Shown one piece after another: positions 47,360 through 55,083 of a stretch of DNA of 64,000 nucleotides; the stretch's first letter is position 1, and each line of letters starts with the position of its first letter. Origin of the DNA: Sphingomonas sp. PAMC 26621 (GTDB lineage Bacteria > Pseudomonadota > Alphaproteobacteria > Sphingomonadales > Sphingomonadaceae); contig NZ_AIDW01000021.1 in the NCBI RefSeq assembly GCF_000251145.1, positions 124,001 through 188,000 on the forward strand, written 5' to 3'. The notes below the pieces were generated by a model, which did no database searches, was not told where the DNA came from, and saw nothing but the letters and a program-made list of their open reading frames with translations. The position numbers and the translations under genes are program-made.

Positions 47360-47839
47360 ATGAAGATCATTCTTTTTGGCGCAGTCCTTGCGGTGTCGGC
47401 CGCGCCAGCCTTTGCGGCACCCTACCGCACACCTGTTCCTGCGACTTTCGAAAGCCGCGGCGCGGATCGACAGGCGATTGCAACGCTTCTCGACACGTAC
47501 ACCAAGGCGGTTTCGACCAGGAACCAGACCTTGTTTGAAACCCTTCTGCTCGACAAGGGCGTTCCCTTCACGGGCGTCCCACTTTCGCGGAAGGGTCAGG
47601 ATCTTGCGGTAAATACTTCGCATTACGAGGAATTTCGCAAGGGGGTGTTTGAAGGAGAGCCCTTCACGCAGACCTTCAGGGACATCCACGTCAAACAGGA
47701 CGGTCCCCTGGCTCAAGTCTCGCTGGTATTCGAGGACACGACGGCAACCGAAAAGAGCTGGGGTTGGAAGACCTTGGAGTTGATCAAGCTAGACGGTCGA
47801 TGGAAAATCGCCGCCGAGTTCTTCACTGGCTATACCTAA
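47360..47839 (+). CDS. Exported NTF2-like (SnoaL/DUF4440-type) protein
   Basis: 159 residues. Signal peptide MKIILFGAVLAVSAAPAFA, then an NTF2-like cone fold: IATLLDTYTKAVSTRNQTLFETLL near the start, and WKTLELIKLDGRWKIAAEFF at the end. Such proteins bind small ligands or catalyse isomerisation. Probably forms a pair with the gene before it. Confidence 0.78.
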   Translation: MKIILFGAVLAVSAAPAFAAPYRTPVPATFESRGADRQAIATLLDTYTKAVSTRNQTLFETLLLDKGVPFTGVPLSRKGQDLAVNTSHYEEFRKGVFEGEPFTQTFRDIHVKQDGPLAQVSLVFEDTTATEKSWGWKTLELIKLDGRWKIAAEFFTGYT

Positions 47840-48060
47840 ACGCATCGACGCGGACGTACTCAATCCCTTGCGCCGGAAATCGCTAGCGCCGCCCGCCGTG
47901 GTGAACGGGAGCGCCGCATCGCGTTCCATGACGGCTGTCGATGGACACGTTCCAGCGCCTGCAGGTCCATTGCGGTCGTTGGTCGTTGGATGTCCTGAAG
48001 CAAGGATCGCAACTCGATCTTGTCCGAAGGATTCCGATGACCAGCGGGCAGACCGGCGCG

Positions 48061-48717
48061 CTACATCGCCAACCGGGAAACGACCTCCGGATCGTAGATT
48101 CGTTCGAACACCTCCAGCCCGCGGCGCACGGCCGGGCGACGATCGATCGCCTCGACCCATCTCCGCAGATTGGGGAGCTTCGACCACGGAAGGTCCGACA
48201 TCACCGATCTGGTGATCGTATAGGCCGCGATGTCGGCGAGGCTGAACGCTGCCCCGGCGATGAATTCGTCCCGCGCGACATACCTCTCCGCCGTCTCGAG
48301 CGTGGCAAGCATGCGATCCATCAGGATTTTCTGCGCCTCCTGGGCGTTTGAATCGCGCAGCGAGAAGGCCGCGTGATTGACGGCGATGACGTCGGTCACA
48401 AAGAAGAACAAGCGCTCGAGGACGATCGCCCGGTCAGGCTCGTCATCGGGCAGCAACCGCCCCGCTCCCTTTCCCGCTGCGTAAAGCATGATCGCGGTCG
48501 ATTGCGTCAGAACGAACGGTTCTCGGCCGTCTTCCCGCTCGACAAGGACCGGGACCTTTCCCAGCGGGTTCAAGGCGAGATGGTCGGCGCCCTGATGCTC
48601 GAAACTCGCAAGGTCCACGAGCTTGGGCGTGTAGGAAAGATCGGCTTCCTCGAGCGCAATCGCGGCTCTGAGGCAATTGCCGGTCGGTGCACCGTAGAGC
48701 TCAAATGTGCTGTTCAT
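48061..48717 (-). CDS. Glutathione S-transferase family protein
   Basis: 218 residues. N-domain MNSTFELYGAPTGNCLRAAIALEEA, NPLGKVPVLVE and QSTAIMLYAAGK; helical C-domain with FSLADIAAYT. ATG 48717 is preceded by a weak site. The first Cys in GNCLR replaces the Ser/Tyr of many GSTs, giving a Cys-type (thiol-transfer) class. The neighbour across is an alpha/beta hydrolase on the same strand. Confidence 0.85.
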   Translation of the reverse strand: MNSTFELYGAPTGNCLRAAIALEEADLSYTPKLVDLASFEHQGADHLALNPLGKVPVLVEREDGREPFVLTQSTAIMLYAAGKGAGRLLPDDEPDRAIVLERLFFFVTDVIAVNHAAFSLRDSNAQEAQKILMDRMLATLETAERYVARDEFIAGAAFSLADIAAYTITRSVMSDLPWSKLPNLRRWVEAIDRRPAVRRGLEVFERIYDPEVVSRLAM

Positions 48718-48796
48718 GTCCGTCCCTTTGTCTGTTCGGTGCCAAGTCAAGAATGCGTCTCGCGGGAGTGACTCCGTGGCCGACGCGCCGTCGCCG

Positions 48797-49525
48797 TCAG
48801 GACGCGACTGCGCGGGCAGCCTGCCCGATCACGTCGATCACGACTTCGGGGAACGTGATGGGAATGGCGTGCGAGGAGTTCAGTTCGATGACCTGGGAGC
48901 CGGCACGCTCGGCCTCGAACTGAAACTCTGCCTGGGGGATGACGGGATCCAGCAGCGGGCGGATCTGCCAGCTCGGCTTGGTCGTCCAGGCAGCGGACGT
49001 CAGCTTCTCGTTGAGCGCTGCAAGGGAAATCGGGCGCTGGATGGCGATCATCAGCGCGAGTTTGTCCTCAGGCACGTCGGCAGCAAGGAGGTAGGCGTAT
49101 TTGTCGGGCTTGACGACGAGATTGGTGCCGCTGGTTCCGTGGGGCAAGGTGTATGGGACCAGATCGACCGAAGTGCCGAAGTCTCCGCCGGGAAACCGTT
49201 CGAGACAATCATTGGTCGACTCTCCCGCCCCGGGCATGGGCGAGCCCGCGTAGATCAGCCCCTTGACCTTAGGGTCGTCCCCTGCCTGACCAATGACCGC
49301 CCCACCATAGGCATGGGAAACGAGGATCACGGGCCCCTCGATCGTGTCCAGCAAGCTGCGCAGGTAGGCCGTGTCGTGCGCCACGCCCCGGAGCGGATTC
49401 GAGAAGACCTTGAACGGATATCCCTCGCGCGTAAGCCCCTGGATCACGCCATGAGTCCAAAGCGACGAGTCTTCGACGGCACCGTGCACGAGCACGATCG
49501 TTGGTTTAGCGGATCCGGTATGCAC
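48797..49525 (-). CDS. Alpha/beta hydrolase-like protein lacking the Ser nucleophile
   Basis: 242 residues, GTG start six bases after AAGGA. Fold motifs: HGAVEDSSLW, a nucleophile elbow reading SHAYGG with Ala72 in the place of Ser, acid and His near the C-terminus (NSSHAIPIT). The family (annotated alpha/beta hydrolase, often beside ABM genes) usually has HSYGG. With Ala the enzyme should be inactive or use another chemistry. It follows the ABM gene and shares its strand. Confidence 0.85.
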   Translation of the reverse strand: MHTGSAKPTIVLVHGAVEDSSLWTHGVIQGLTREGYPFKVFSNPLRGVAHDTAYLRSLLDTIEGPVILVSHAYGGAVIGQAGDDPKVKGLIYAGSPMPGAGESTNDCLERFPGGDFGTSVDLVPYTLPHGTSGTNLVVKPDKYAYLLAADVPEDKLALMIAIQRPISLAALNEKLTSAAWTTKPSWQIRPLLDPVIPQAEFQFEAERAGSQVIELNSSHAIPITFPEVVIDVIGQAARAVAS

Positions 49526-49557
49526 TGGCTGTCCTTTCGGGAAGTTTCGGTTGAAAA

Positions 49558-49592
49558 CGGGCGGCCGGCACCTTCTCTGCGCCGAGCCGCCC
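49558..49592 (-). terminator. Hairpin between ABM copy 1 and the hydrolase
   Basis: GGGCGGCCGGC and a complementary GCCGAGCCGCCC (one bulge) form a strong stem. It lies where ABM copy 2 has an analogous perfect hairpin (52141-52174), so it is probably a terminator that has been copied with the gene. Confidence 0.5.
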
Positions 49593-49634
49593 ACCTTCGC
49601 ATCAGTATTGGCATTCAAACGCCAATGTGCGGTC

Positions 49635-49931
49635 TTACTTGGATGCGACCACGTGCAGACGAAGGACCTTCGTCTCGACGAACAGATCGTCTGCACGCTG
49701 GACAAACTCCTGTCCTGCCGGGCCGGCCATATGGGCTTCGCCGGCAGCTTCGTCGACGAACGTGTCGAATACCCGATATAAACCGGTCTCACCTTCGACC
49801 TTGGAGCCGTGCCACGTCAGGTTACCCGGCTCGTCCTTCACCAGCAAAGCTTCACTTGCAAGAAACGCCTCAACTTCTGCTTCCTTGCCTGGCTTGGCCT
49901 TCATCTCGATCAGGAATGCGAACTTAGCCAT
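49635..49931 (-). CDS. Antibiotic biosynthesis monooxygenase (ABM) domain protein, copy 1
   Basis: 98 residues of the dimeric alpha+beta barrel ABM/quinol monooxygenase fold: MAKFAFLIEMKAKPGKEAEVEAFL, LTWHGSKVEGETGLYRVFDTFVDEAAGEAHM. Highly similar to copy 2 at 52217 and to the N-terminal part of 54319. A short protein with no cofactor motif, probably acting on quinones or electrophiles. Confidence 0.88.
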   Translation of the reverse strand: MAKFAFLIEMKAKPGKEAEVEAFLASEALLVKDEPGNLTWHGSKVEGETGLYRVFDTFVDEAAGEAHMAGPAGQEFVQRADDLFVETKVLRLHVVASK

Positions 49932-50016
49932 GTCATTGTTCCTTCTGTTGACATGCGCGCGCGATCGCGCGCGCAGTACTAGGCTGGCTGCACATCGCCA
50001 GCTCAGTTCCGTGACG
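49932..50016. repeat. Leader repeat of ABM copy 1 with a 22-base palindrome
   Basis: Contains a perfect 22-base palindrome at 49954-49975 and then a segment similar to the 3' end of the Old Yellow Enzyme gene at 55084. The same arrangement, slightly decayed, is ahead of ABM copy 2 (52514-52599). Confidence 0.8.
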
Positions 50017-50192
50017 TAAATATCGATTTACGCGGTTGAGAGAGTTTGCTCGCCGCCTGCGTACGGATCCGATTTTCGCCGTATCGGTCGGGGGTCCGGC
50101 AGTGTGGTCCGCAAAAGAGACCGTCCGTCGTCCGCCCCTACCTCAAGCGCTTCGACGCGCCGGAGGTTGGGTTGAACGACAGGGGTAAGACG

Positions 50193-50900
50193 TCAGGCGG
50201 CGTGCTGCCGCGCGAGCTGGTCCAGGACCGGGAACATCAGCGACGGCTCGGGGCGGCGGGTGTAGTCGCCATTCACTTCGGCGTAGACGATCGTTCCGTC
50301 CTGCGCGATGACGTAGCGGGCGCTCATCGGCAGCGTCCAGCTATCCTCGCCGTTGAACTGCGGCAGGTCGGCGCCGAGCATCCGGTGGGCCACCCGCAGA
50401 TACTCCGGCAGCGTCCAGCGCAGGTTGAACTGCGCGGCGACGTCGCCGCCATGGTCGCCCAGGATCGGGAAGCCAAGGCCGTTCTGGCGCTGCGACTTGC
50501 GGCTGTTGGGCGCCAATTGCTGGGAGACCGCAACCAAACTCGCGCCACGTGCCTCGATCTCCGGACGGGCGGCTTCAAGCGCGGTCAGCTCGTAGTTGCA
50601 ATAGGGACACCAAACACCGCGATAGAAGGTGGCAACGAGTGGCCCTTTGGCGAGCAGCGCTGCGGACGAGACCGGGTTGCCGTCAGGATCGGGGAGCGTG
50701 AACGCCGGTGCGATGTCGCCGACCTTCAGGGCGCGGGCCGGTGCGCCCGAAGCGATCAGTTCGTCGACCGAGCGATGCAGCGCTTCGACCGCCGCCGGGG
50801 GGGCAAGTCGCGTATCGAATTCGACCTTGAAGGCATCGAGCTTGCCTTGCAGCGGCAAATCAGACTGCAAGATATGAGCGAAAGTTTCCTGGAAATTCAT
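50193..50900 (-). CDS. Peroxiredoxin-like AhpC/TSA protein, second copy
   Basis: 235 residues; AAGGAGAAGC precedes the ATG. Active site YRGVWCPYCNYELTAL. Similar in length and layout to the protein at 28433, with a helical N-terminal 70 residues. Divergent from a LysR gene at 51026, which is the likely regulator. Confidence 0.87.
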   Translation of the reverse strand: MNFQETFAHILQSDLPLQGKLDAFKVEFDTRLAPPAAVEALHRSVDELIASGAPARALKVGDIAPAFTLPDPDGNPVSSAALLAKGPLVATFYRGVWCPYCNYELTALEAARPEIEARGASLVAVSQQLAPNSRKSQRQNGLGFPILGDHGGDVAAQFNLRWTLPEYLRVAHRMLGADLPQFNGEDSWTLPMSARYVIAQDGTIVYAEVNGDYTRRPEPSLMFPVLDQLARQHAA

Positions 50901-51025
50901 CGAGCTTCTCCTTGGCGGCTCAGCACCATCGCTGCCGTGGCACCCAAATGCTCTATTATGCGGCATTGCAGTAGAACCGCCCGAGCAATATGACTTATTC
51001 AAATTCAGAATAGGCGACGTGTTCG

Positions 51026-51913
51026 ATGGATCGATTGCATGCGATGGAAGTATTCGTCCGCGTCGTTGAGTCCGGTTCTTTTTCGGCCGCCGCGCGCGAC
51101 TTGCAAATAGGCCAGCCCAACGTGTCGAAATTGATCGCGGCGTTGGAGGAGCACCTCCAGGTGCGGCTGCTCATCCGTTCGACACGACAGCTCCACCCGA
51201 CCGAGGCGGGCCTGGCCTTCTACGAGCGGGCACGCCGCACCCTCGCGGAAGCCGACGAGGCGGAGACCGCCGCGCGCGGCCTGGGCAAAGGGCTCGACGG
51301 TCGGCTGCGCGTTAGCGCGCCCGTCACCTTCGCGCGACTGCATGTCATTCCAAGGATCGGCGGTTTCTTGGACGCGCATCCCAATCTTCGGGTCGATTTC
51401 GTCCTGGACGATCGCTTCGTCGATTTGATGGGCGAGAACGTGGACGTCGCGCTGCGTGGGGGAGAGCTGTCGGATTCGAGCCTGACCGCGCGTAAGCTTG
51501 CCACGTGCGAGCGACTGGTCGTTGCGAGCCCTGCGTATCTCGCGCGGATGGGCACTCCGTCGACGCCGGGGGACCTGCTCGAGCATACCGCGCTGGTCTA
51601 CACCCAAGGCCTGATCGCGGAGGAATGGCGTTTTCGTCGCGAAAGTGGGAATACATCCGTGTGCGTCCCCACGCGGCTGTCCTTCAGTGCGGCCGAAGGC
51701 GTGCGGGAGGCGGTCATTGCCGGCCTCGGCCTCGCGATCAGCTCGCGGTGGGTGATGCAGCCGGAGCTTGACGACGGGCGCGTGGTCCCGGTGCTGACCG
51801 ACTGGAAGCTTCCCCATGCCGACTTATGGGCCCTGTTCCCCTCCGGCCGACTGCCGACGGCGAAGGCGCGCGCGTTCGTCAGCTGGTTCGAGGAGATCTT
51901 TTCGAAGACGTAG
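51026..51913 (+). CDS. LysR family transcriptional regulator
   Basis: 295 residues. Helix-turn-helix SFSAAARDLQIGQPNVSKLIAALEE. The sensor domain follows the common non-OxyR pattern and has Cys only in a TCERL position, so peroxide sensing by disulfide is not obvious. Divergent from the peroxiredoxin; the 125-base gap would hold the operator. Confidence 0.87.
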   Translation: MDRLHAMEVFVRVVESGSFSAAARDLQIGQPNVSKLIAALEEHLQVRLLIRSTRQLHPTEAGLAFYERARRTLAEADEAETAARGLGKGLDGRLRVSAPVTFARLHVIPRIGGFLDAHPNLRVDFVLDDRFVDLMGENVDVALRGGELSDSSLTARKLATCERLVVASPAYLARMGTPSTPGDLLEHTALVYTQGLIAEEWRFRRESGNTSVCVPTRLSFSAAEGVREAVIAGLGLAISSRWVMQPELDDGRVVPVLTDWKLPHADLWALFPSGRLPTAKARAFVSWFEEIFSKT

Positions 51914-52216
51914 CACCGAGTGCCGTTGAGAAGAGGCTTGCCCAACGGCGGTTCGCCAGGCCCCGCGCGCCAGGCGCAGCAGGGGATTGGGAAAGACGTC
52001 GATCGCCCCAACGTCCAAACCAGTTTACCTTCGACCGGCCATGCCGCCAGCCATGCCGCCACCACGGGCGCAGGCACAGTCGAAGGTTTGGTCGAGCTGG
52101 ACCCGCTGACGGCCTTCCGCGGCGTCTTGCGCCCGAAGACGGGCGGCTGGGATGTTCGTTGCGCCCAGCCGCCCTGGTTCGTTCAGAACCGCGCAATCAC
52201 GCGCCGCCGTCGGGCA
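51914..52216. other. Intergenic region with a perfect hairpin
   Basis: About 300 bases between convergent genes. I see no convincing reading frame. GGGCGGCTGGG at 52141-52151 and CCCAGCCGCCC at 52164-52174 form a perfect 11-base stem about 40 bases after ABM copy 2, a probable terminator. Confidence 0.55.
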
Positions 52217-52513
52217 TCACTTGTGCGCGACTACCTGGAGGCGGCTCATCTTGGACTCGGAGAACAACTCGCCCGCCTTGTCGAAGAACTCCTGCCCCGC
52301 CGGGCCGTTCAGATGGGCGTCGCGGGCTGCTTCGTCGACGAACGTGTCGAAAACCCGATAGACGCCCGTTTCGCCTTCGATCTTCGCCGCGTGCCACGTG
52401 AGGGTTCCAGGCTCGCCCGCGACCAGCGAAGCTTCCTTTGCGAGGAATGCCTCGACTTCCGCCTCTTTGCCGGGCTTGGCGTTCATCTCGATCAGTAATG
52501 CGACCTTAGCCAT
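52217..52513 (-). CDS. Antibiotic biosynthesis monooxygenase (ABM) domain protein, copy 2
   Basis: 98 residues, nearly the same as copy 1: MAKVALLIEMNAKPGKEAEVEAFL, TLTWHAAKIEGETGVYRVFDTFVDEAARDAHL. The final residues SRLQVVAHK parallel LRLHVVASK. It is preceded by the same leader, so a duplication of gene plus leader is likely. Confidence 0.88.
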   Translation of the reverse strand: MAKVALLIEMNAKPGKEAEVEAFLAKEASLVAGEPGTLTWHAAKIEGETGVYRVFDTFVDEAARDAHLNGPAGQEFFDKAGELFSESKMSRLQVVAHK

Positions 52514-52599
52514 TGCTTCATTCCCTTTGTTGACCTGCACACGCGGTCGCGTGCGCAGTACTAAGCTGGCTGCACATCGCCAGCTCAGTTCCTTGGCGT
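52514..52599. repeat. Leader repeat of ABM copy 2
   Basis: Decayed copy of the palindrome (TGCACACGCGGTCGCGTGCG... at 52536-52557) plus the segment resembling the 3' end of the Old Yellow Enzyme gene. Aligns base for base with 49932-50016 for most of its length. Confidence 0.8.
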
Positions 52600-52630
52600 A
52601 CATACGGATAGCGCGGCGGGGCTCGGCCTT

Positions 52631-52650
52631 CGCGCGCATGTCCGCGCGCG
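52631..52650 (-). terminator. Hairpin after gcvH
   Basis: CGCGCGC and GCGCGCG with a 6-base loop just past the gcvH stop on the minus strand. No T-tract. Confidence 0.4.
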
Positions 52651-52653
52651 TTT

Positions 52654-53034
52654 CTACGCTGTAAGTTCTTCGACGAACGACGTGTACGCCGCCTCATCCA
52701 TGAGGGCATCGATCTCTTTGCGATCGGCCACGCGGACTGTGTAGAACCAGCCCGCGCCCATCGGATCGGCATTGACCAGGGTCGGGTCATCGGTGACGCC
52801 GACATTGATCGCCGTAACCTCGCCCGAGATGGGCGCGTCGAGACCGTTCGAGACCTTTACCGATTCCACGGCGGCGACCTCCTGCCCCTTGTCGATCCGG
52901 GCGCCGACGTCCGGGAGATCGACATGGACCACCTCACCGAGCTGCGCCTGGCCGTAATCGGTGATGCCGACGACCGCCTCGTCGCCGTCCAGCCGGACCC
53001 ATTCGTGATCTTCGTTGAAACGTAGGGTGCTCAT
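52654..53034 (-). CDS. gcvH: Glycine cleavage H-like lipoyl protein
   Basis: 126 residues. The lipoyl Lys60 is in ESVKVSN, and VGITDYGQAQLGEVVHVDLP is typical of H proteins. ATG 53034 overlaps the stop of the redoxin gene (ATGA). No gcvT or gcvP gene is in the window, so it may serve the glycine system encoded elsewhere or a separate lipoyl-dependent reduction with the redoxin. Confidence 0.9.
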   Translation of the reverse strand: MSTLRFNEDHEWVRLDGDEAVVGITDYGQAQLGEVVHVDLPDVGARIDKGQEVAAVESVKVSNGLDAPISGEVTAINVGVTDDPTLVNADPMGAGWFYTVRVADRKEIDALMDEAAYTSFVEELTA

Positions 53035-53642
53035 CTCGGGTCCTCCTGGTCTTGGTCGCCGATGCTCTGGGCATAGCTCTTGCCGTAGGGATAAAAGGCG
53101 TCCTTGCGGTTCTGCTGCCACGCGGCTTTGAGTTCCGGCCTCGTGATGTCCCAATCGGAGCGGCATTTCCGGCTCACGGCCCGCAGGTCCTGGCGGAGCT
53201 CGTCCATGCTCGGGCGGCCGAAATACCAGTAGCCGTTGTAGACACTGTGGATAATCAGACCGGGCTCGAGGACGAGGACGTGCGGGATCATGGGATCGTG
53301 CGCCGGATCGGTATATTCGGCGATATCGAGATCCTTTTGAACGATCCGCCGGCTATCCGAGAGGAAGGGCCAATGCGCGCCCACACCGCTGCGATATTCG
53401 TTTGTCTCGGTGATGCTGTCGGTGCTGATGGTGACGAGCCGACAATAGCCGACCTCCATCTCGGCGTGCAGTTCGAGAAGCCGCTGGTGCTGCCGGCGGT
53501 CCTTCGGGCAGTAGCCCCCGCGACTGAGCACGAGCACCATCGGATCCCCGCCCTGCAAGACCGAAAGTTTTCGCCGCTTCGCGCTGTGATCGGAGAGTTC
53601 GTAGTCGGGGAGGGAAGCCCCCGGAACCATGTCGCCTCGCAT
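53031..53642 (-). CDS. Redoxin/peroxiredoxin-like protein coupled to gcvH
   Basis: 203 residues. Thioredoxin fold with LSRGGYCPKDRRQHQRL, one conserved Cys at the peroxidatic place. Later TISTDSITETNEYRSGVG and PHVLVLEPG. It overlaps gcvH. I would call it an alkyl-hydroperoxide-reductase-like protein; its electron donor is unknown, but a lipoylated H protein next to it is suggestive. Confidence 0.82.
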   Translation of the reverse strand: MRGDMVPGASLPDYELSDHSAKRRKLSVLQGGDPMVLVLSRGGYCPKDRRQHQRLLELHAEMEVGYCRLVTISTDSITETNEYRSGVGAHWPFLSDSRRIVQKDLDIAEYTDPAHDPMIPHVLVLEPGLIIHSVYNGYWYFGRPSMDELRQDLRAVSRKCRSDWDITRPELKAAWQQNRKDAFYPYGKSYAQSIGDQDQEDPR

Positions 53643-53686
53643 CGAATCCCCCTTTCTGTTTTCGAATATTGCTCAGAGACCTGAGA

Positions 53687-54177
53687 TTACGCCGGCCATG
53701 ACTTGGCCTTCGTCAACGCCCAGAAGATCATGACATGTGAAACGCCGACGAGCGGGGCGTAAAAGGTGTAGACGTACCAGAACGTGCGATGTCGAACCGC
53801 GGGATGTCGAGCACCACAACACCGCGGACTCCGTTCAGAAGATCCAGGAACCCCCAGATATTGGCAATCCACACAAGAGGGATCGCGAATTGTCCATTCA
53901 CGCGCAGGACCATGATACAGGCGAATGCCAGTACGGCTTCCACCAGATCGCCGTAAGCAGCGTTGAAGAGAAACTGAGCGGGAACCTTGGGATCGACCAT
54001 GGTCGGAACCAGTAAAGTCATTCCGACGTACCGAGGCACATGCACGAACAGGAGCAGAGTAAGCGCGGACCCCATTGGCATCTTCATCAGGCGGGGCGCG
54101 ACATACCAGAACGCCACTACGCCCGCGACGAAGAGGCTGGCGACAAGTTGCAGCCAGAAGATCACGACAATGTTCAT
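53687..54177 (-). pseudogene. Four-helix membrane protein, frameshifted near its C-terminus
   Basis: An intact frame from ATG 54177 gives about 130 residues with four hydrophobic helices (VVIFWLQLVASLFVAGVVAFWYVAPRL; LLNGVRGVVVLDIP...). The frame then changes near 53787; the next frame continues TFWYVYTFYAPLVGVSHVMIFWALTKAKSWPA. One extra G/C base at that place would join the two (DIG-TFWYV). So the gene either lost a base or the read did. Family not known to me. Confidence 0.72.
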
Positions 54178-54240
54178 TTACGTCCGTCCTCGGATGGGGT
54201 CATCGGGCGCTGGACGCTTGAAGGAGCGGTGACGTGCGGA

Positions 54241-54320
54241 CGATCGCTTTTCGCCGAACCCCTCGATCTTTTCGGTGAACCCGACCCGGCCGACGGCGCG
54301 CTTCGCTGCGCCGCAGCGTC
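54241..54320. repeat. Dispersed element (copy B)
   Basis: Closely similar, in opposite orientation, to 45096-45010. It lies directly past the 3' end of the ABM-LytTR gene (reading toward it), beginning CGATCGCTTTTCGCCGAA. Confidence 0.6.
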
Positions 54321-55029
54321 AGCCTTTCACGAATGCTCGGACGCGTGCCATGTAGCTCTCGCCGATGCAGACCTCGCCCCCGGAGCGCAGGCGAACGACC
54401 CACTTTCCGGAGCGACTGCGGCCGATCGCCACGATGCTTCGCTTTGCCACAAGGGCCGAACGGTGAACGCGGAGGAAGGCTGCGGCGTCCAAGTCCCGTT
54501 CGAGCTGGGAAAGCGTGGAATGGAGCAGATAGGAGCAACTCCCCAGATGCAGTCGCATATAGTCGCCTTCCGCCGAGACGTAGTCGATCCGATCGACGTC
54601 GATGCGAACAGTGTCGCCGCCGTCCCGTACCCAGAACTCGGATCGAGACGTGGTCTTCGCGAGCAAGGGCGCGCCCTGACGGCCGTGTACCCGCTCAAGC
54701 GCGTGGCGCAGCCGATCAAGGGTAACCGGCTTCAGCAGAGCGTTGATGACCCCGACCGCGAACGCCTCCACCGCCGACCGCTCGTGCGGAGCGGTGAAGA
54801 CGTTGCTCGGTGCGGGATCCCCACGTAACCGGGCTTCGCGGGCGGCTTCGTCGACGAACGTGTCGAACACCCGATAGGCCCCCGTTTCCCCTTCAACCCT
54901 CGCGGCATGCCACGTCAGGGTTCCGGGCCGGTCCTTAACCAAAAGCGCTTCTCTCGCGAGAAACGCCTCGATCTCGGCTTCTTTTCCAGGTTTGGCCGTC
55001 ATCTCGACCAGTACTGCAAACCCAGACAT
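54319..55029 (-). CDS. Fusion of an ABM domain with a truncated LytTR response regulator
   Basis: 236 residues. Residues 1-70 match the ABM proteins at 49635 and 52217 (MSGFAVLVEMTAKPGKEAEIEAFLA..., LTWHAARVEGETGAYRVFDTFVDEAARE). Residues about 76-114 are the end of a receiver domain (VFTAPHERSAVEAF...ALLKPVTLDRLRHALERV) without the phosphoacceptor Asp. Residues about 130-236 form a LytTR DNA-binding domain (DYVSAEGDYMRLHLG, FLRVHRSALVAKRSI). The frame is open across the join. Looks like a deletion joining two genes; it may act as a regulator without phosphorylation. Confidence 0.85.
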   Translation of the reverse strand: MSGFAVLVEMTAKPGKEAEIEAFLAREALLVKDRPGTLTWHAARVEGETGAYRVFDTFVDEAAREARLRGDPAPSNVFTAPHERSAVEAFAVGVINALLKPVTLDRLRHALERVHGRQGAPLLAKTTSRSEFWVRDGGDTVRIDVDRIDYVSAEGDYMRLHLGSCSYLLHSTLSQLERDLDAAAFLRVHRSALVAKRSIVAIGRSRSGKWVVRLRSGGEVCIGESYMARVRAFVKG

Positions 55030-55083
55030 ATCTTACTTCCTTACGCTGGAATGCATGCAGTCGCCTGCCGCACCAACTTCGCT

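Noticed and set aside
51598..52077. Minus-strand frame overlapping the LysR gene and its downstream gap
   Set aside because: Overlaps a clear LysR gene in antisense; the rest has no support.
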